DNA from: Polynucleobacter sp. es-EL-1
Lineage (GTDB): Bacteria; Pseudomonadota; Gammaproteobacteria; Burkholderiales; Burkholderiaceae
Length of the DNA stretch: 64,000 bases
Reading direction: 5' to 3'
Assembly (NCBI RefSeq): GCF_018687975.1
Contig: NZ_CP061310.1
Location: 868,001 to 932,000, forward strand
Below are positions 24,283 through 33,634 of this stretch, piece by piece; position 1 is the stretch's first letter; every line of letters begins with the position of its first letter. The notes beneath the pieces were generated by a model that saw only the letters and a list, made by a program, of their open reading frames with translations, was not told the origin of the DNA and did not search any database. The translations under genes and the position numbers were made by a program.

Positions 24283-25173
24283 TTAGTCGATGAGCAGTAA
24301 AGCAGCATCTAAGCCGACTCGGTCAAAAGCCGCGTCGGCTTTTTCTTTGACGATAGGCTTAGCTCGGTAGGCAATGCTAATGCCTGAGCCATGCATCATT
24401 GGCAGATCATTAGAGCCATCACCCATGGTGATAGAGTGTTTTTTCAAGCAACCCATCTTGATGCAAGCTTGTTCGAGATAGGCCGCTTTAGCTGTGCCAT
24501 CAACAATATCGCCTAATACTTTGCCGGTCAGTTTGCCATCAATGATTTCTAAGGTATTGGCTTGAGTTTGCTTAAAACCTAACTCTAGGCGCAGCTTCTC
24601 GGTAAAAAAAGTAAAGCCACCAGATACCAATAGGGTGTAGAGCCCAAGATCATTTGCATTTGCAAGCAATTCTTTTGCGCCCGGATTGGGGCGTAAACGC
24701 TCTTGATACACTGACTCTAGAACCTCTGCAGAGATACCCTCTAGTAGGGCCACTCGTCTACGCAAGCTTTCTTTAAAGTCTTTAATCTCACCACGCATAG
24801 TAGCTTCAGTAATCTCAGATACTGCCGCTTTTTTGCCAGTGAAGTCTGCGATTTCATCAATGCATTCAATATTGATTAGGGTGGAGTCCATATCCATTGC
24901 CAATACTTTGATATCTTGAGGTTTAAACCCCTCAGATAGAAACGCCAAATCAGCCTGGTAATGAGTGGCGATCTCACGCATCGCGATGCGTGCTTCTGGC
25001 ATCAATACTTTATTACATGACCAACGTTGTGAAAAGTAGGGTTGATGCGCTGTATTGCTTTGGGTGCAACTTATCTGAAGACCTAAAATTTTCGCATGAT
25101 GCTCTAGCCCAGACTGCAGGGCAGGATTGATCGGTTCATGCGACAAAGCTACGAGAGTAAGGGGTGTAGTCAT
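24283..25173 (-). CDS. serB: Phosphoserine phosphatase
   Basis: A 296-residue HAD-family phosphatase completing serine synthesis. The catalytic motif I is VLAMDMDSTLINIECIDE (about residues 91-108, nucleophile Asp), motif II LLVSGGFTFF, and motif IV ITMGDGSNDLPMM. The N-terminal 85 residues are a less conserved domain preceding the HAD core, as in E. coli SerB. It lies downstream of mfd on the same strand with eight bases between them, so they probably share a transcript. Confidence 0.95.
   Translation of the reverse strand: MTTPLTLVALSHEPINPALQSGLEHHAKILGLQISCTQSNTAHQPYFSQRWSCNKVLMPEARIAMREIATHYQADLAFLSEGFKPQDIKVLAMDMDSTLINIECIDEIADFTGKKAAVSEITEATMRGEIKDFKESLRRRVALLEGISAEVLESVYQERLRPNPGAKELLANANDLGLYTLLVSGGFTFFTEKLRLELGFKQTQANTLEIIDGKLTGKVLGDIVDGTAKAAYLEQACIKMGCLKKHSITMGDGSNDLPMMHGSGISIAYRAKPIVKEKADAAFDRVGLDAALLLID
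24311..24347 (+). terminator. Candidate terminator of phaA lying inside the 3' end of serB
   Basis: AAGCCGAC (24311-24318) pairs with GTCGGCTT (24334-24341) around a 15-base loop, followed by TTTCTTT on the plus strand. The hairpin is inside the coding sequence of the convergent serB, which leaves only 32 bases between the two stops. The loop is long, so this is moderate evidence. Confidence 0.45.
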
Positions 25174-25181
25174 ATAAATAA

Positions 25182-28100
25182 TTAACTTGCCTGAGCTGTT
25201 GTGAGCATAGCGGATTCATTAAGGCTACGAAGTATTTTTCGAATATGGTCTAGGCGCTGCTCTAATTTTTCAAAATCCCGTTCTTTGAGGGGGAGAACTT
25301 TAAGCTTATCTTGACCATTGAGTTGAATATGTTTTGATGACTGAATTAACTGAATAATCTTCATTGGATCAATCGGCGGATTGGGTATAAATTGGATTTG
25401 AATTGAAGCAGGCGTAGCATCGATTTTCTTGATACCAAAACCAGTCATTTCAAGGCGCAAGCGATGGGTCTCATAAAAAGATTTTGCTTGATCTGGCAAG
25501 TCACCAAAGCGGTCAACCAATTCTTCGCGCAATCCCATGAGCTCTGAAAAATCATCAGTGCCTGCAAAACGCTTATACAAGGATAAGCGCTCATGAACAT
25601 CGGGACAGTAGTCATTGGGTAATAGGGCGGGAACACCTAAATTAACATCAGTGGTAGCTTGCAGTGGGGACAATAAGTCTGGCTCTTTTCCGCTTCGCAA
25701 AGATTTAACTGCGCGATTGAGCATCTCGGTATACAGCTGAAAGCCAATCTCATGAATCTCACCGGATTGTTTATCACCCAGAACTTCACCAGCACCACGA
25801 ATTTCCAAATCATGCATAGCCAAATAAAATCCAGAACCTAATTCTTCCATGGCTTGAATGGCATTGAGTCGTAACTGCGCTTGTTTGCTGAGGGCTTCTG
25901 GATCAGGAACCAGAAGATAGGCATAGGCTTGATGGTGTGAGCGACCCACGCGACCACGCAATTGATGTAATTGTGCCAAGCCAAATTTATCTGCACGATG
26001 CATGATGATGGTATTGGCGCTAGGTACGTCAATACCTGTTTCAATGATGGTCGTGCACAACAATATATTGGTTCTTTGCGTCACAAATTCCCGCATGACA
26101 GATTCGAGTTCCCGTTCATGCATTTGTCCATGGGCCACGCTTATGCGCGCTTCCGGAATCAGTTCTTGTAATGCGTGCTTACGGTTCTGAATGGTCTCCA
26201 CTTCGTTATGCAGGAAATAGACTTGACCACCACGTTTGATTTCTCGTAACACCGCTTCCCGAATAACGCCATCGCCTTCACGACGCACAAAAGTCTTAAT
26301 GGCTAAACGCTTTTGTGGGGCAGTAGCAATAATCGAAAATTCTCGAAGCCCTTCCATAGCCATGCCTAAGGTTCTCGGAATGGGGGTAGCTGTTAAGGTC
26401 AGAATATCGACTTCAGCCCGCAATGCCTTCAAAGCGTCCTTTTGACGCACGCCAAAGCGGTGTTCTTCATCCACAATCACCAATCCCAAATTGGCAAACT
26501 GAGTTTCTTTGGAGAGCAGCTTATGGGTGCCGATGATGATGTCAGCCTCGCCTTTAGCAATGGCTTCCAATGCCGTATTAATCTCTTTGGTGGTTTTAAA
26601 GCGTGAGAGCTCAACGATACGCACTGGCCAGTCTGCAAAACGGTCTTTCCAAGTTGCGACATGTTGTTCAGCCAGAAGGGTTGTTGGCGCTAGAATAGCG
26701 ACTTGTTTGCCGCCCATGACCGCTACAAAGCTAGCGCGTAATGCAACTTCTGTTTTGCCAAAACCTACATCACCGCAAACCAAACGATCCATAGGTGTGC
26801 CGCTGGTCATGTCTCCAATGACTGCAGCAATGGCATTGGCCTGGTCCGGTGTTTCCTCAAATCCAAAACTCTCAGCAAAGGCGGCATAGTCATGTGCTGA
26901 GAATTCAAAAGCATGGCCTTTACGAATTGCGCGTGCCGCATATAGACTTAATAACTCTGCTGCAGTATCCCGAATCTGCTGTGCTGCTTTACGCTTAGCT
27001 TTATCCCATTGACCAGAACCCAATTGATGAAGTGGCGCTGAATCAGGATCAGAGCCGGCATAGCGTGTAACCATTTGCAATTGCTGAACAGGCACATACA
27101 AGGTAGCCTCATTGGCATAGACCAAGTGTAAAAATTCTTCAAAGATGGGCTCTTCTTTTGGCGGCGCTAAATTCAGTAGTACCAACCCCTGATATCTGCC
27201 AATGCCATGATCTGAATGAACGACTGGATCTCCAATCTTCAGCTCAGATAAATCCTTGAACAGCATGTCCGGATCAGCACTTTCGCTATCCTTACCCTTA
27301 CGGCGCTGACGAGCAGTGGTAGTAAATAATTCAGCTTCTGTAACAACAATCAGATTTTCAGCTGGCCAAGTAAAGCCGTTAAATAATTGGGCCGTCACTA
27401 AACCAAAGAGTGAGCCACTCTTCATAAAGTCAGCTATTCCATCAAATCCTTCTGGCTTTAATGGGTAGAGTGGTTTGCCATTTTGGCCTGCAACCGCGTT
27501 ACTCTCTTCGAATAGCTGCCGTATGGATTCTTTACGACCAGCACTATCGCTGCAAATTAATATTCGCACTTTCTCTTGCGACACCAGTGCACGTAAACGA
27601 TTGATGGGATCTGCATCACGACGATGAACTGCCAGATCGGGCACGGCTAAAAATTGCGGGGTATCTTTAGTTTCTTTTTCAAGAACTAAACGCGCATTGG
27701 GCTTAGCAGCGCTAAAGAATTGATCAACATCCAGAAACAACTCGCTAGGCGGAAGAATGGGTCGATCAAGATCGTGCTTTAAAAATTCATATCTAGAAAG
27801 TGTGTCCTTCCAGAAGCTTTTAATGGCTTCCTCTAGATTGCCTGTGCCAACAATCCAAACGGGATCACCAGAACGTGGGAAGTAATCGAATACGCTGCAG
27901 GTCTCTTCAAAAAAGAGCGGTAAGTAAGATTCAATTCCGGCACTCGGGATTCCCAGGTTGGCATCTTTATAAATAGAGCAACGGGTTGGATCGCCTTCAA
28001 ATACTTCGCGCCAACGACCCCGAAAGGCAGTGCGCGATGCATCATCAAAGGGAAATTCATGGCCAGGCAATAAACGCACTTCCTTAACTGGATACAAACT

Positions 28101-28724
28101 TCTTTGTGTATCTGGGTCAAAGGCGCGAATTTGCTCTATCTCATCGCCAAAAAGATCTAAGCGATAGGGCAGGCTTGATCCCATGGGGAATAAGTCAATT
28201 AAGCCACCACGAATGCTGTACTCACCTGGACGCATGACAGCACTTACAGGGTCGTACCCAGCCTGTTGCAGTTGCAGTTTTAATGCCGCTTCATTGAGTT
28301 TGTCGCCTTGACGGAAGAAAAAGGTATGTCCCGATAAGAATGCAGGCGGACCTAACTTTTGGAGCGCAGTTGTGACTGGCACCAACACAATGTCACAGCT
28401 GCCATTTAGTAATTCATATAAGGTGGCAAGTCGCTCAGAGACCAAATCTTGATGTGGTGAGAAATGGTCATAGGGCAAAATTTCCCAGTCAGGCAAAAGA
28501 CGAGTCTTCAGTTGTGGGGCAAACGCTGGAATTTCTTCCAATAGACGTTGGGCTTCTTGGGCTTGTGCGCAAAAAACGACCATCACAGAAAACTCAGATC
28601 GATAGCGAAGGGCAGATTGGGCAATGAGGGCAGCATCTGCTGAGCCAACCAGCCCCGAAAAGGTAAAGCGCTGCCCAGCCCGGGGTGCGGGTATGGGGGG
28701 TACCAGTTTTAATGCGTCTGACAT
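25182..28724 (-). CDS. mfd: Transcription-repair coupling factor Mfd
   Basis: A 1180-residue DNA translocase that removes RNA polymerase stalled at lesions and recruits UvrA. Domains in order: UvrB-like N-terminal module (to about 350), the RNA-polymerase interaction domain with LKIGDPVVHSDHGIGRYQGL (near 500), and the RecG-like helicase with Walker A GDVGFGKTEVA, the DEEH box IVDEEHRFGVRQ, LTATPIPRTLGMA and GRVGRSHHQAYAYLL. The C-terminal TRCF domain contains LSLYKRFAGTDD. No ribosome-binding site precedes the ATG, but a perfect TATAAT lies eight bases upstream of it, so translation may be leaderless. It faces ispD back to back. Confidence 0.97.
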   Translation of the reverse strand: MSDALKLVPPIPAPRAGQRFTFSGLVGSADAALIAQSALRYRSEFSVMVVFCAQAQEAQRLLEEIPAFAPQLKTRLLPDWEILPYDHFSPHQDLVSERLATLYELLNGSCDIVLVPVTTALQKLGPPAFLSGHTFFFRQGDKLNEAALKLQLQQAGYDPVSAVMRPGEYSIRGGLIDLFPMGSSLPYRLDLFGDEIEQIRAFDPDTQRSLYPVKEVRLLPGHEFPFDDASRTAFRGRWREVFEGDPTRCSIYKDANLGIPSAGIESYLPLFFEETCSVFDYFPRSGDPVWIVGTGNLEEAIKSFWKDTLSRYEFLKHDLDRPILPPSELFLDVDQFFSAAKPNARLVLEKETKDTPQFLAVPDLAVHRRDADPINRLRALVSQEKVRILICSDSAGRKESIRQLFEESNAVAGQNGKPLYPLKPEGFDGIADFMKSGSLFGLVTAQLFNGFTWPAENLIVVTEAELFTTTARQRRKGKDSESADPDMLFKDLSELKIGDPVVHSDHGIGRYQGLVLLNLAPPKEEPIFEEFLHLVYANEATLYVPVQQLQMVTRYAGSDPDSAPLHQLGSGQWDKAKRKAAQQIRDTAAELLSLYAARAIRKGHAFEFSAHDYAAFAESFGFEETPDQANAIAAVIGDMTSGTPMDRLVCGDVGFGKTEVALRASFVAVMGGKQVAILAPTTLLAEQHVATWKDRFADWPVRIVELSRFKTTKEINTALEAIAKGEADIIIGTHKLLSKETQFANLGLVIVDEEHRFGVRQKDALKALRAEVDILTLTATPIPRTLGMAMEGLREFSIIATAPQKRLAIKTFVRREGDGVIREAVLREIKRGGQVYFLHNEVETIQNRKHALQELIPEARISVAHGQMHERELESVMREFVTQRTNILLCTTIIETGIDVPSANTIIMHRADKFGLAQLHQLRGRVGRSHHQAYAYLLVPDPEALSKQAQLRLNAIQAMEELGSGFYLAMHDLEIRGAGEVLGDKQSGEIHEIGFQLYTEMLNRAVKSLRSGKEPDLLSPLQATTDVNLGVPALLPNDYCPDVHERLSLYKRFAGTDDFSELMGLREELVDRFGDLPDQAKSFYETHRLRLEMTGFGIKKIDATPASIQIQFIPNPPIDPMKIIQLIQSSKHIQLNGQDKLKVLPLKERDFEKLEQRLDHIRKILRSLNESAMLTTAQAS

Positions 28725-28732
28725 CTAGGCTC

Positions 28733-28760
28733 ATTATAGAATCAGGTATGCCTTCCGCAA
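28733..28760 (-). promoter_or_regulatory. mfd promoter, overlapping an ispD -10
   Basis: On the minus strand TTGCGG (28755-28760) and a perfect TATAAT (28733-28738) are 16 bases apart. The predicted transcription start lies at or within two bases of the mfd ATG. On the plus strand the same bases read TATAGAAT, a candidate ispD -10 that ends six bases before the ispD ATG. Confidence 0.55.
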
Positions 28761-29500
28761 ATTCATCAACCCAAGCCCAATGCCATGCCTTGCTACCTAC
28801 CGCTGGGACAGGCTCTCGTCTTGGGGGAGCTTTGCCAAAGCAGTTTCAGGAATTAGCAGGCAAGCCAATGCTTTCTTACGCCATCGATGCATTTATCAAG
28901 ACACCACAAATTGCCTCTATTTGGGTTGGTGTGAGCCCTGGATTTATCAATAACCCCATTCTGGGAGGGTTGTCTAATACTGCTAAACCCCTGCATTGCT
29001 TACCCACTGGCGGCCCAACTCGCCAAGAAACAGTACGCAATACCTTGGCAGCAATGCTTGAGGCGGGCATTCCAGAAACAGATTGGGTGTTGGTGCACGA
29101 TGCAGCCCGTCCTGGAATTACTCCCGAGCTGATTCAAAAGCTCATTGGCGTAGTGAGCGAGTGTGGTGAGGGTGGTTTGCTGGCAATGCCGGTTGCAGAC
29201 ACCTTAAAGTTATCCGATGGCACCTTGGTTATCGCCGGCAATCCAATTCGCGCTCAAAAGACGGTTGCGAGAGACCATCTCTGGCAGGCTCAGACCCCAC
29301 AAATGTTTTGCTTAAAAACATTGCATGACGCTATTGAAGACGGTATTCGACAGGAAGCCGATATTACTGATGAGGCCAGTGCCATGGAACTTGCTGGGAT
29401 AAAGCCAATATTAGTAGAAGGGGCGACTCGTAATTTCAAAGTAACCCATCCGGCCGATTGGTCTTTAATGCAAGTGATATTGCAATCTTCGCAAAAATAA
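28748..29500 (+). CDS. ispD: 2-C-methyl-D-erythritol 4-phosphate cytidylyltransferase
   Basis: A 250-residue enzyme of the non-mevalonate isoprenoid pathway, forming CDP-methylerythritol. The CTP-binding loop is LLPTAGTGSRLGGALPKQF (about residues 14-32), then VLVHDAARPGITPELI and AQTPQMF. The frame is open upstream to 28685, but that stretch overlaps the mfd start; I choose the ATG at 28748. No Shine-Dalgarno sequence at a workable distance precedes it, in keeping with a leaderless or very short leader. It is followed after 15 bases by ispF, its usual partner. Confidence 0.94.
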   Translation: MPSANSSTQAQCHALLPTAGTGSRLGGALPKQFQELAGKPMLSYAIDAFIKTPQIASIWVGVSPGFINNPILGGLSNTAKPLHCLPTGGPTRQETVRNTLAAMLEAGIPETDWVLVHDAARPGITPELIQKLIGVVSECGEGGLLAMPVADTLKLSDGTLVIAGNPIRAQKTVARDHLWQAQTPQMFCLKTLHDAIEDGIRQEADITDEASAMELAGIKPILVEGATRNFKVTHPADWSLMQVILQSSQK

Positions 29501-29515
29501 GGATACAGTCTTCAC

Positions 29516-30019
29516 ATGACCCAAAGTGCATCTCATATTCCGCAATTTCGAATTGGCCAAGGCTATGATGTGCACGCTTTAGTGGTAGATCGAAAGTTAA
29601 TTCTCGGTGGAGTTCATGTTCCCAGCGAGAAGGGGCTTTTGGGCCACTCAGATGCGGATGCACTCTTGCATGCCATAACCGATGCTTTGCTTGGTGCGGC
29701 AGGGCTTAATGACATTGGCCAGCTTTTTCCAGATACCGACCCCCAGTTTAAGGATATGGATAGCCGTATTTTGCTGAGAAGTGCTTTACAAAAGATTCAA
29801 GCTGCAGGCTTTCAGGTGGGAAATGTCGATGCCACCATCATCTGTCAGAAGCCTAAATTAGCAACTTTTCTTCCTGAGATGGTGCGCAATATTGCGGCAG
29901 ATTTGGCTGTTACCCCAAGCCATGTCAACCTCAAGGCCAAAACAAATGAATCCCTAGGCCATTTAGGGCGGGGTGAGGGCATTGCCGTTCATGCGGTAGC
30001 TTTGCTCTACAAGGCCTAA
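29516..30019 (+). CDS. ispF: 2-C-methyl-D-erythritol 2,4-cyclodiphosphate synthase
   Basis: A 167-residue trimeric enzyme. The zinc ligands are in GQGYDVHAL (Asp and His) and in LGHSDADALLHAITDALLGA (His). The C-terminal substrate loop KTNESLGHLGRGEGIAVHAVALL is present as KAKTNESLGHLGR then GIAVHAVALL. It catalyses the step after IspD/IspE in the MEP pathway. The N-terminus has about ten extra residues (MTQSASHIPQ) before the conserved FRIGQGYDVH. It is cotranscribed with ispD. Confidence 0.95.
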   Translation: MTQSASHIPQFRIGQGYDVHALVVDRKLILGGVHVPSEKGLLGHSDADALLHAITDALLGAAGLNDIGQLFPDTDPQFKDMDSRILLRSALQKIQAAGFQVGNVDATIICQKPKLATFLPEMVRNIAADLAVTPSHVNLKAKTNESLGHLGRGEGIAVHAVALLYKA

Positions 30020-30101
30020 AAGATCCTCCAAAACCACTAAGCATTGTAGAATTACGGTCTTTAGAGTGAAGTTCTAGCTCGGTAGCGTTTGCGGAATTCG
30101 C

Positions 30102-30188
30102 GCGAGGATGGCGAAATTGGTAGACGCACCAGGTTTAGGTCCTGACGCCAGAAATGGTGTGGGGGTTCGAGTCCCCCTCCTCGCACCA
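30102..30188 (+). tRNA. tRNA-Leu (UAG)
   Basis: An 87-base tRNA with encoded CCA. The acceptor stem is GCGAGGA/TCCTCGC, the anticodon loop TTTAGGT gives UAG (leucine CUN codons), a long variable arm typical of leucine tRNAs is present, and the T arm carries GGTTCGAGTCC. A TAGAAT at 30047-30052 is a possible -10. It precedes tig, clpP, clpX and lon on the same strand. Confidence 0.97.
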
Positions 30189-30245
30189 CAAGATTGCTAC
30201 TTGGCTTGGGCTTCACATATTCTGATTTTCAATTAAGAGACGAGA

Positions 30246-31583
30246 ATGGCTGTGCAGATAGAAAATTTAGGTCAGTTAGACCGCAAAGTGACCTTAGAGT
30301 TCGCTCGTGCCGATTTGGCTAAGGCAAGAGAAGCCCAATTGGCTAAATTAGGCAAGACCATGAAAGCCCCCGGCTTCCGTCCAGGAAAAGTGCCCAAGAG
30401 CATGGTTGAAAAACAGTATGGAATGCAAGTCGATTTTGAGTTGCAGTTCGATAAAGCTTCTGAACTCTTTTTTGATTTAGCGAAAAAAGAAAATATTCTT
30501 TTAGCTGGTCAGCCTCGCTTAGATCCTAAGAGCGAATTGGATGCAGACAAGATTGTGTTTGACGCCTTTTTTGAAGTTCTGCCTGAAGTAAAAATTGGCG
30601 ATTTCAGCAAAGCTGAAGTGACTAAATACACCACCGATATTTCTGATGCAGAGATTGATCGTGCTCTCGATGTATTGCGTAAGCAGCAAGTGCATTACCA
30701 CCCACGTGGTGAAGCAGGTCCTCATGGTGATGGCGGCGCAAATACTGCAGCTCAAGCTGGTGACCAAGTTGTTATCGACTTTGTAGGCAAGATCGATGGC
30801 GTTGAGTTTGCTGGTGGCAAGGCTGAGAACTTTGAATATGTTCTCGGTGAAGGTCGTATGCTCCCAGAATTTGAGGCAGCTACTTTAGGACTCAAAGCAG
30901 GTGAGAGCAAAACTTTCCCATTAAGCTTCCCAGCTGACTATCACGGTAAAGATGTTGCTGGTAAAACAGCCGAATTTACGATCACCGTGAAGTCTGTGAA
31001 CTGGCCGCACCTTCCTGCAGTTGATGATGCGTTTGCATTGTCATTAGGAGTTACCGAAGGTGGTGTCGCCAAGATGCGCGAAGAAGTAAAAGAGAATTTA
31101 GAGCGTGAAACCAAGCGCCGCACTACCTCTTTATTAAAAGGTGAGGTAATGGACAAGCTCAACAGCCTATGCGAATTAGATGCACCCAAAACGTTGGTTG
31201 CGCAAGAGCAGGAGCGTTTGGTTGAGTCTGCGCGTCAAGACCTCATGCAACGTGGTGTCCCGAATGCGAAAGATGCGCCGATTCCTGCGGATATCTTTGC
31301 AGAGCAAGCGCTTAAGCGTGTTCGCCTCGGCCTGATCCTCAGTGATTTAGTCAAGCAACAAAATTTAGCTGCAACTGCAGACCAAATCAAAGCTGAGATT
31401 GATGAGCAAGCCGCTACTTATGAAGATCCTAAAGAAGTAGTCCGTTGGTTCTATAGCAATCCAAGTCGTCTTAAAGATATCGAGAACTTGGTTCTTGAAG
31501 ATAACGTGATCAAGTACTTCACCTCCCAGGCTAAAGTAATTGATAAAGCGGTTACCTTCGAAGAGCTCAGCAAACTTAATTAA
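30246..31583 (+). CDS. tig: Trigger factor
   Basis: A 445-residue ribosome-associated chaperone. The N-terminal ribosome-binding domain carries the signature GFRPGKVPKSMVEKQYG, close to the classic GFRxGKxP loop (about residues 43-60). The central FKBP-type prolyl isomerase domain spans QAGDQVVIDFVGKIDGVEF to VNWPHLPAVDD. The C-terminal helical arms follow. The FKBP domain is preceded by a short glycine/histidine-rich insertion (HPRGEAGPHGDGGANTAAQ, about 150-170) that most homologues lack or have shorter. Together with clpP and clpX downstream it forms the conserved tig-clpP-clpX cluster. Confidence 0.97.
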   Translation: MAVQIENLGQLDRKVTLEFARADLAKAREAQLAKLGKTMKAPGFRPGKVPKSMVEKQYGMQVDFELQFDKASELFFDLAKKENILLAGQPRLDPKSELDADKIVFDAFFEVLPEVKIGDFSKAEVTKYTTDISDAEIDRALDVLRKQQVHYHPRGEAGPHGDGGANTAAQAGDQVVIDFVGKIDGVEFAGGKAENFEYVLGEGRMLPEFEAATLGLKAGESKTFPLSFPADYHGKDVAGKTAEFTITVKSVNWPHLPAVDDAFALSLGVTEGGVAKMREEVKENLERETKRRTTSLLKGEVMDKLNSLCELDAPKTLVAQEQERLVESARQDLMQRGVPNAKDAPIPADIFAEQALKRVRLGLILSDLVKQQNLAATADQIKAEIDEQAATYEDPKEVVRWFYSNPSRLKDIENLVLEDNVIKYFTSQAKVIDKAVTFEELSKLN

Positions 31584-31616
31584 GATTCAGTATTTACTAC
31601 ATAAAGGTCTGATCCC

Positions 31617-32246
31617 ATGAGCCAGAATGATTTCCAGTCTGAGAATTTAGAACCCAAAGGTTTGGGTTTAGTTCCTATGGTGATTGAAACCTCTGGTCGA
31701 GGTGAGAGGGCGTATGACATTTACTCTCGCCTACTCAGAGAACGCGTTGTTTTCTTAGTTGGCGAAGTAAATGATCAAACTGCTAACTTGGTCATTGCCC
31801 AGCTATTATTTCTTGAGAGCGAGAATCCAGACAAAGAAATCTCTCTGTATATCAACTCTCCCGGTGGATCCGTATCTGCTGGCCTAGCGATCTATGACAC
31901 CATGCAATTTATCAAGCCACACGTAAGTACCTTGTGTATGGGTATGGCTGCCAGTATGGGTGCGTTCTTGTTGTGTGCTGGCGAGAAAGGTAAGCGTTAT
32001 GCATTGCCAAATTCACGCGTGATGATTCACCAGCCTTTAGGTGGTGCGCGTGGTCAGGCATCGGATATTGAAATCCAAGCTCGTGAAATTCTCTACTTAC
32101 GCGAACGCTTAAATAAGATCTTGGCCGATCGTACTGGTCAATCTATTGAGACCATCGCCAAAGATACTGACCGTGATAACTTCATGTCTGCCGAGCAGGC
32201 GATGGAGTACGGTTTAATCGATAAAGTGATTGATAAGCGTCCTTAA
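31617..32246 (+). CDS. clpP: ATP-dependent Clp protease proteolytic subunit
   Basis: A 209-residue serine protease forming the double heptamer of ClpXP. The catalytic serine is in LCMGMAASMGAFLLCAG (about residue 108), the histidine in RVMIHQPLGGARGQASD, and the aspartate in DTDRDNFM. A short propeptide precedes GLGLVPMVIETSGRGERAYD. It follows tig after 33 bases and is followed by clpX. Confidence 0.97.
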   Translation: MSQNDFQSENLEPKGLGLVPMVIETSGRGERAYDIYSRLLRERVVFLVGEVNDQTANLVIAQLLFLESENPDKEISLYINSPGGSVSAGLAIYDTMQFIKPHVSTLCMGMAASMGAFLLCAGEKGKRYALPNSRVMIHQPLGGARGQASDIEIQAREILYLRERLNKILADRTGQSIETIAKDTDRDNFMSAEQAMEYGLIDKVIDKRP

Positions 32247-32269
32247 TACACTCACCAAGAATATTTATT

Positions 32270-33634
32270 TTGAGCGATACAACTACTACTAATAGCCCAG
32301 AAAAAATTCTGTATTGCTCTTTCTGTGGAAAAAGTCAGCATGAAGTTAAAAAGCTGATTGCGGGTCCTTCCGTTTTTATCTGTGATGAGTGCATTGATTT
32401 ATGTACTGACATCATTCAAGAAGAATTAGCCAAGCTTCCTAAAGAAGACGGCGATGACTCCTTACCAACACCTCATCAAATTCGCGAGAATTTAGATCAG
32501 TATGTGATTGGTCAGGATCACGCGAAGAAGACTTTAGCAGTTGCGGTTTACAACCATTACAAGCGCTTACAGTATTTACCTAAGCCTAAAAAAGAGAAGC
32601 TCGATAAAGACGGTAAACCTGTTGAGGCGAGTGCAGATAAAAAAGAGTCTAAAGTTCCTGCCAAGGCAATGGTTGATGGTGTGGAGTTGGCAAAGAGCAA
32701 TATTTTGCTGATTGGACCAACAGGTTCAGGCAAAACATTATTGGCTCAAACATTGGCGCGAATGCTCGATGTGCCATTTGTCATGGCGGATGCCACCACA
32801 TTGACCGAAGCAGGTTATGTTGGTGAAGACGTTGAAAACATTATTCAAAAACTTTTGCAAGCTTGTGATTACAACGTAGAAAAAGCACAGCGCGGCATTG
32901 TCTATATTGATGAAATTGATAAGATCTCGCGTAAGTCTGACAACCCATCTATTACTCGTGACGTATCCGGCGAGGGTGTTCAGCAAGCGCTGTTAAAGCT
33001 GGTTGAAGGCACTATGGCTTCTGTGCCTCCTCAGGGTGGCCGTAAGCACCCAAATCAAGATTTCTTGCAAGTCGACACGACCAATATCTTATTTATCTGC
33101 GGTGGTGCTTTTGATGGCCTTGAAAAGGTGATTCAACAGCGTACTGCTAAAACAGGCATCGGTTTTAATGCAGCTGTGCCTGGAAAAGATGATCGGGGTG
33201 TGAGTGATCTGTTAATTGAGGTCGAGCCTGAAGATTTAATTAAATTTGGCTTAATTCCAGAATTAATCGGTCGTTTGCCAGTTGTGGCGACTTTGGCGCA
33301 ACTAGACGAAACCGCATTAATTCAAATTCTGACTGAACCTAAGAACGCCTTGGTTAAGCAATATCAAGCCTTGCTGACCATGGAAGGTTCTGAGTTAGAG
33401 GTTCGCCCAGCAGCCTTATCTGCCATCGCTAAAAAGGCGATTGCTCGCAAAACGGGTGCGCGGGGCCTAAGATCTATTCTTGAGGGTTCCCTTATGGATG
33501 TGATGTACGACCTCCCATCCCTTAAAAATGTGCAAAAAGTCGTTATCGACGAAAGCACTATTGCCGAGGGGGGTAAACCCATCTTGGTCTACAAACAAGG
33601 CGACGAATCTGCAGAAATCAGCAAAAAAGCCTAA
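32270..33634 (+). CDS. clpX: ATP-dependent Clp protease unfoldase subunit ClpX
   Basis: A 454-residue AAA+ unfoldase. The N-terminal zinc-binding domain has CSFCGKSQHEV and CDECIDLC. Walker A is LLIGPTGSGKTLLAQ, Walker B VYIDEIDKI, and the ClpP-binding IGF-type loop reads TGIGFNA. It starts with TTG at 32270; no ATG fits. A lysine/glutamate-rich insertion of roughly 25-30 residues (KPKKEKLDKDGKPVEASADK onward, about residues 105-135) sits between the zinc domain helix and the AAA+ core, making it about 30 residues longer than E. coli ClpX. It delivers substrates to ClpP. Confidence 0.96.
   Translation: MSDTTTTNSPEKILYCSFCGKSQHEVKKLIAGPSVFICDECIDLCTDIIQEELAKLPKEDGDDSLPTPHQIRENLDQYVIGQDHAKKTLAVAVYNHYKRLQYLPKPKKEKLDKDGKPVEASADKKESKVPAKAMVDGVELAKSNILLIGPTGSGKTLLAQTLARMLDVPFVMADATTLTEAGYVGEDVENIIQKLLQACDYNVEKAQRGIVYIDEIDKISRKSDNPSITRDVSGEGVQQALLKLVEGTMASVPPQGGRKHPNQDFLQVDTTNILFICGGAFDGLEKVIQQRTAKTGIGFNAAVPGKDDRGVSDLLIEVEPEDLIKFGLIPELIGRLPVVATLAQLDETALIQILTEPKNALVKQYQALLTMEGSELEVRPAALSAIAKKAIARKTGARGLRSILEGSLMDVMYDLPSLKNVQKVVIDESTIAEGGKPILVYKQGDESAEISKKA

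Noticed and set aside
26509..26889. A 126-codon plus-strand frame antisense to mfd
   Set aside because: It lies wholly inside the strongly conserved Mfd helicase domain, is rich in Ser/Ala as expected of a shadow frame, and has no ribosome-binding site.
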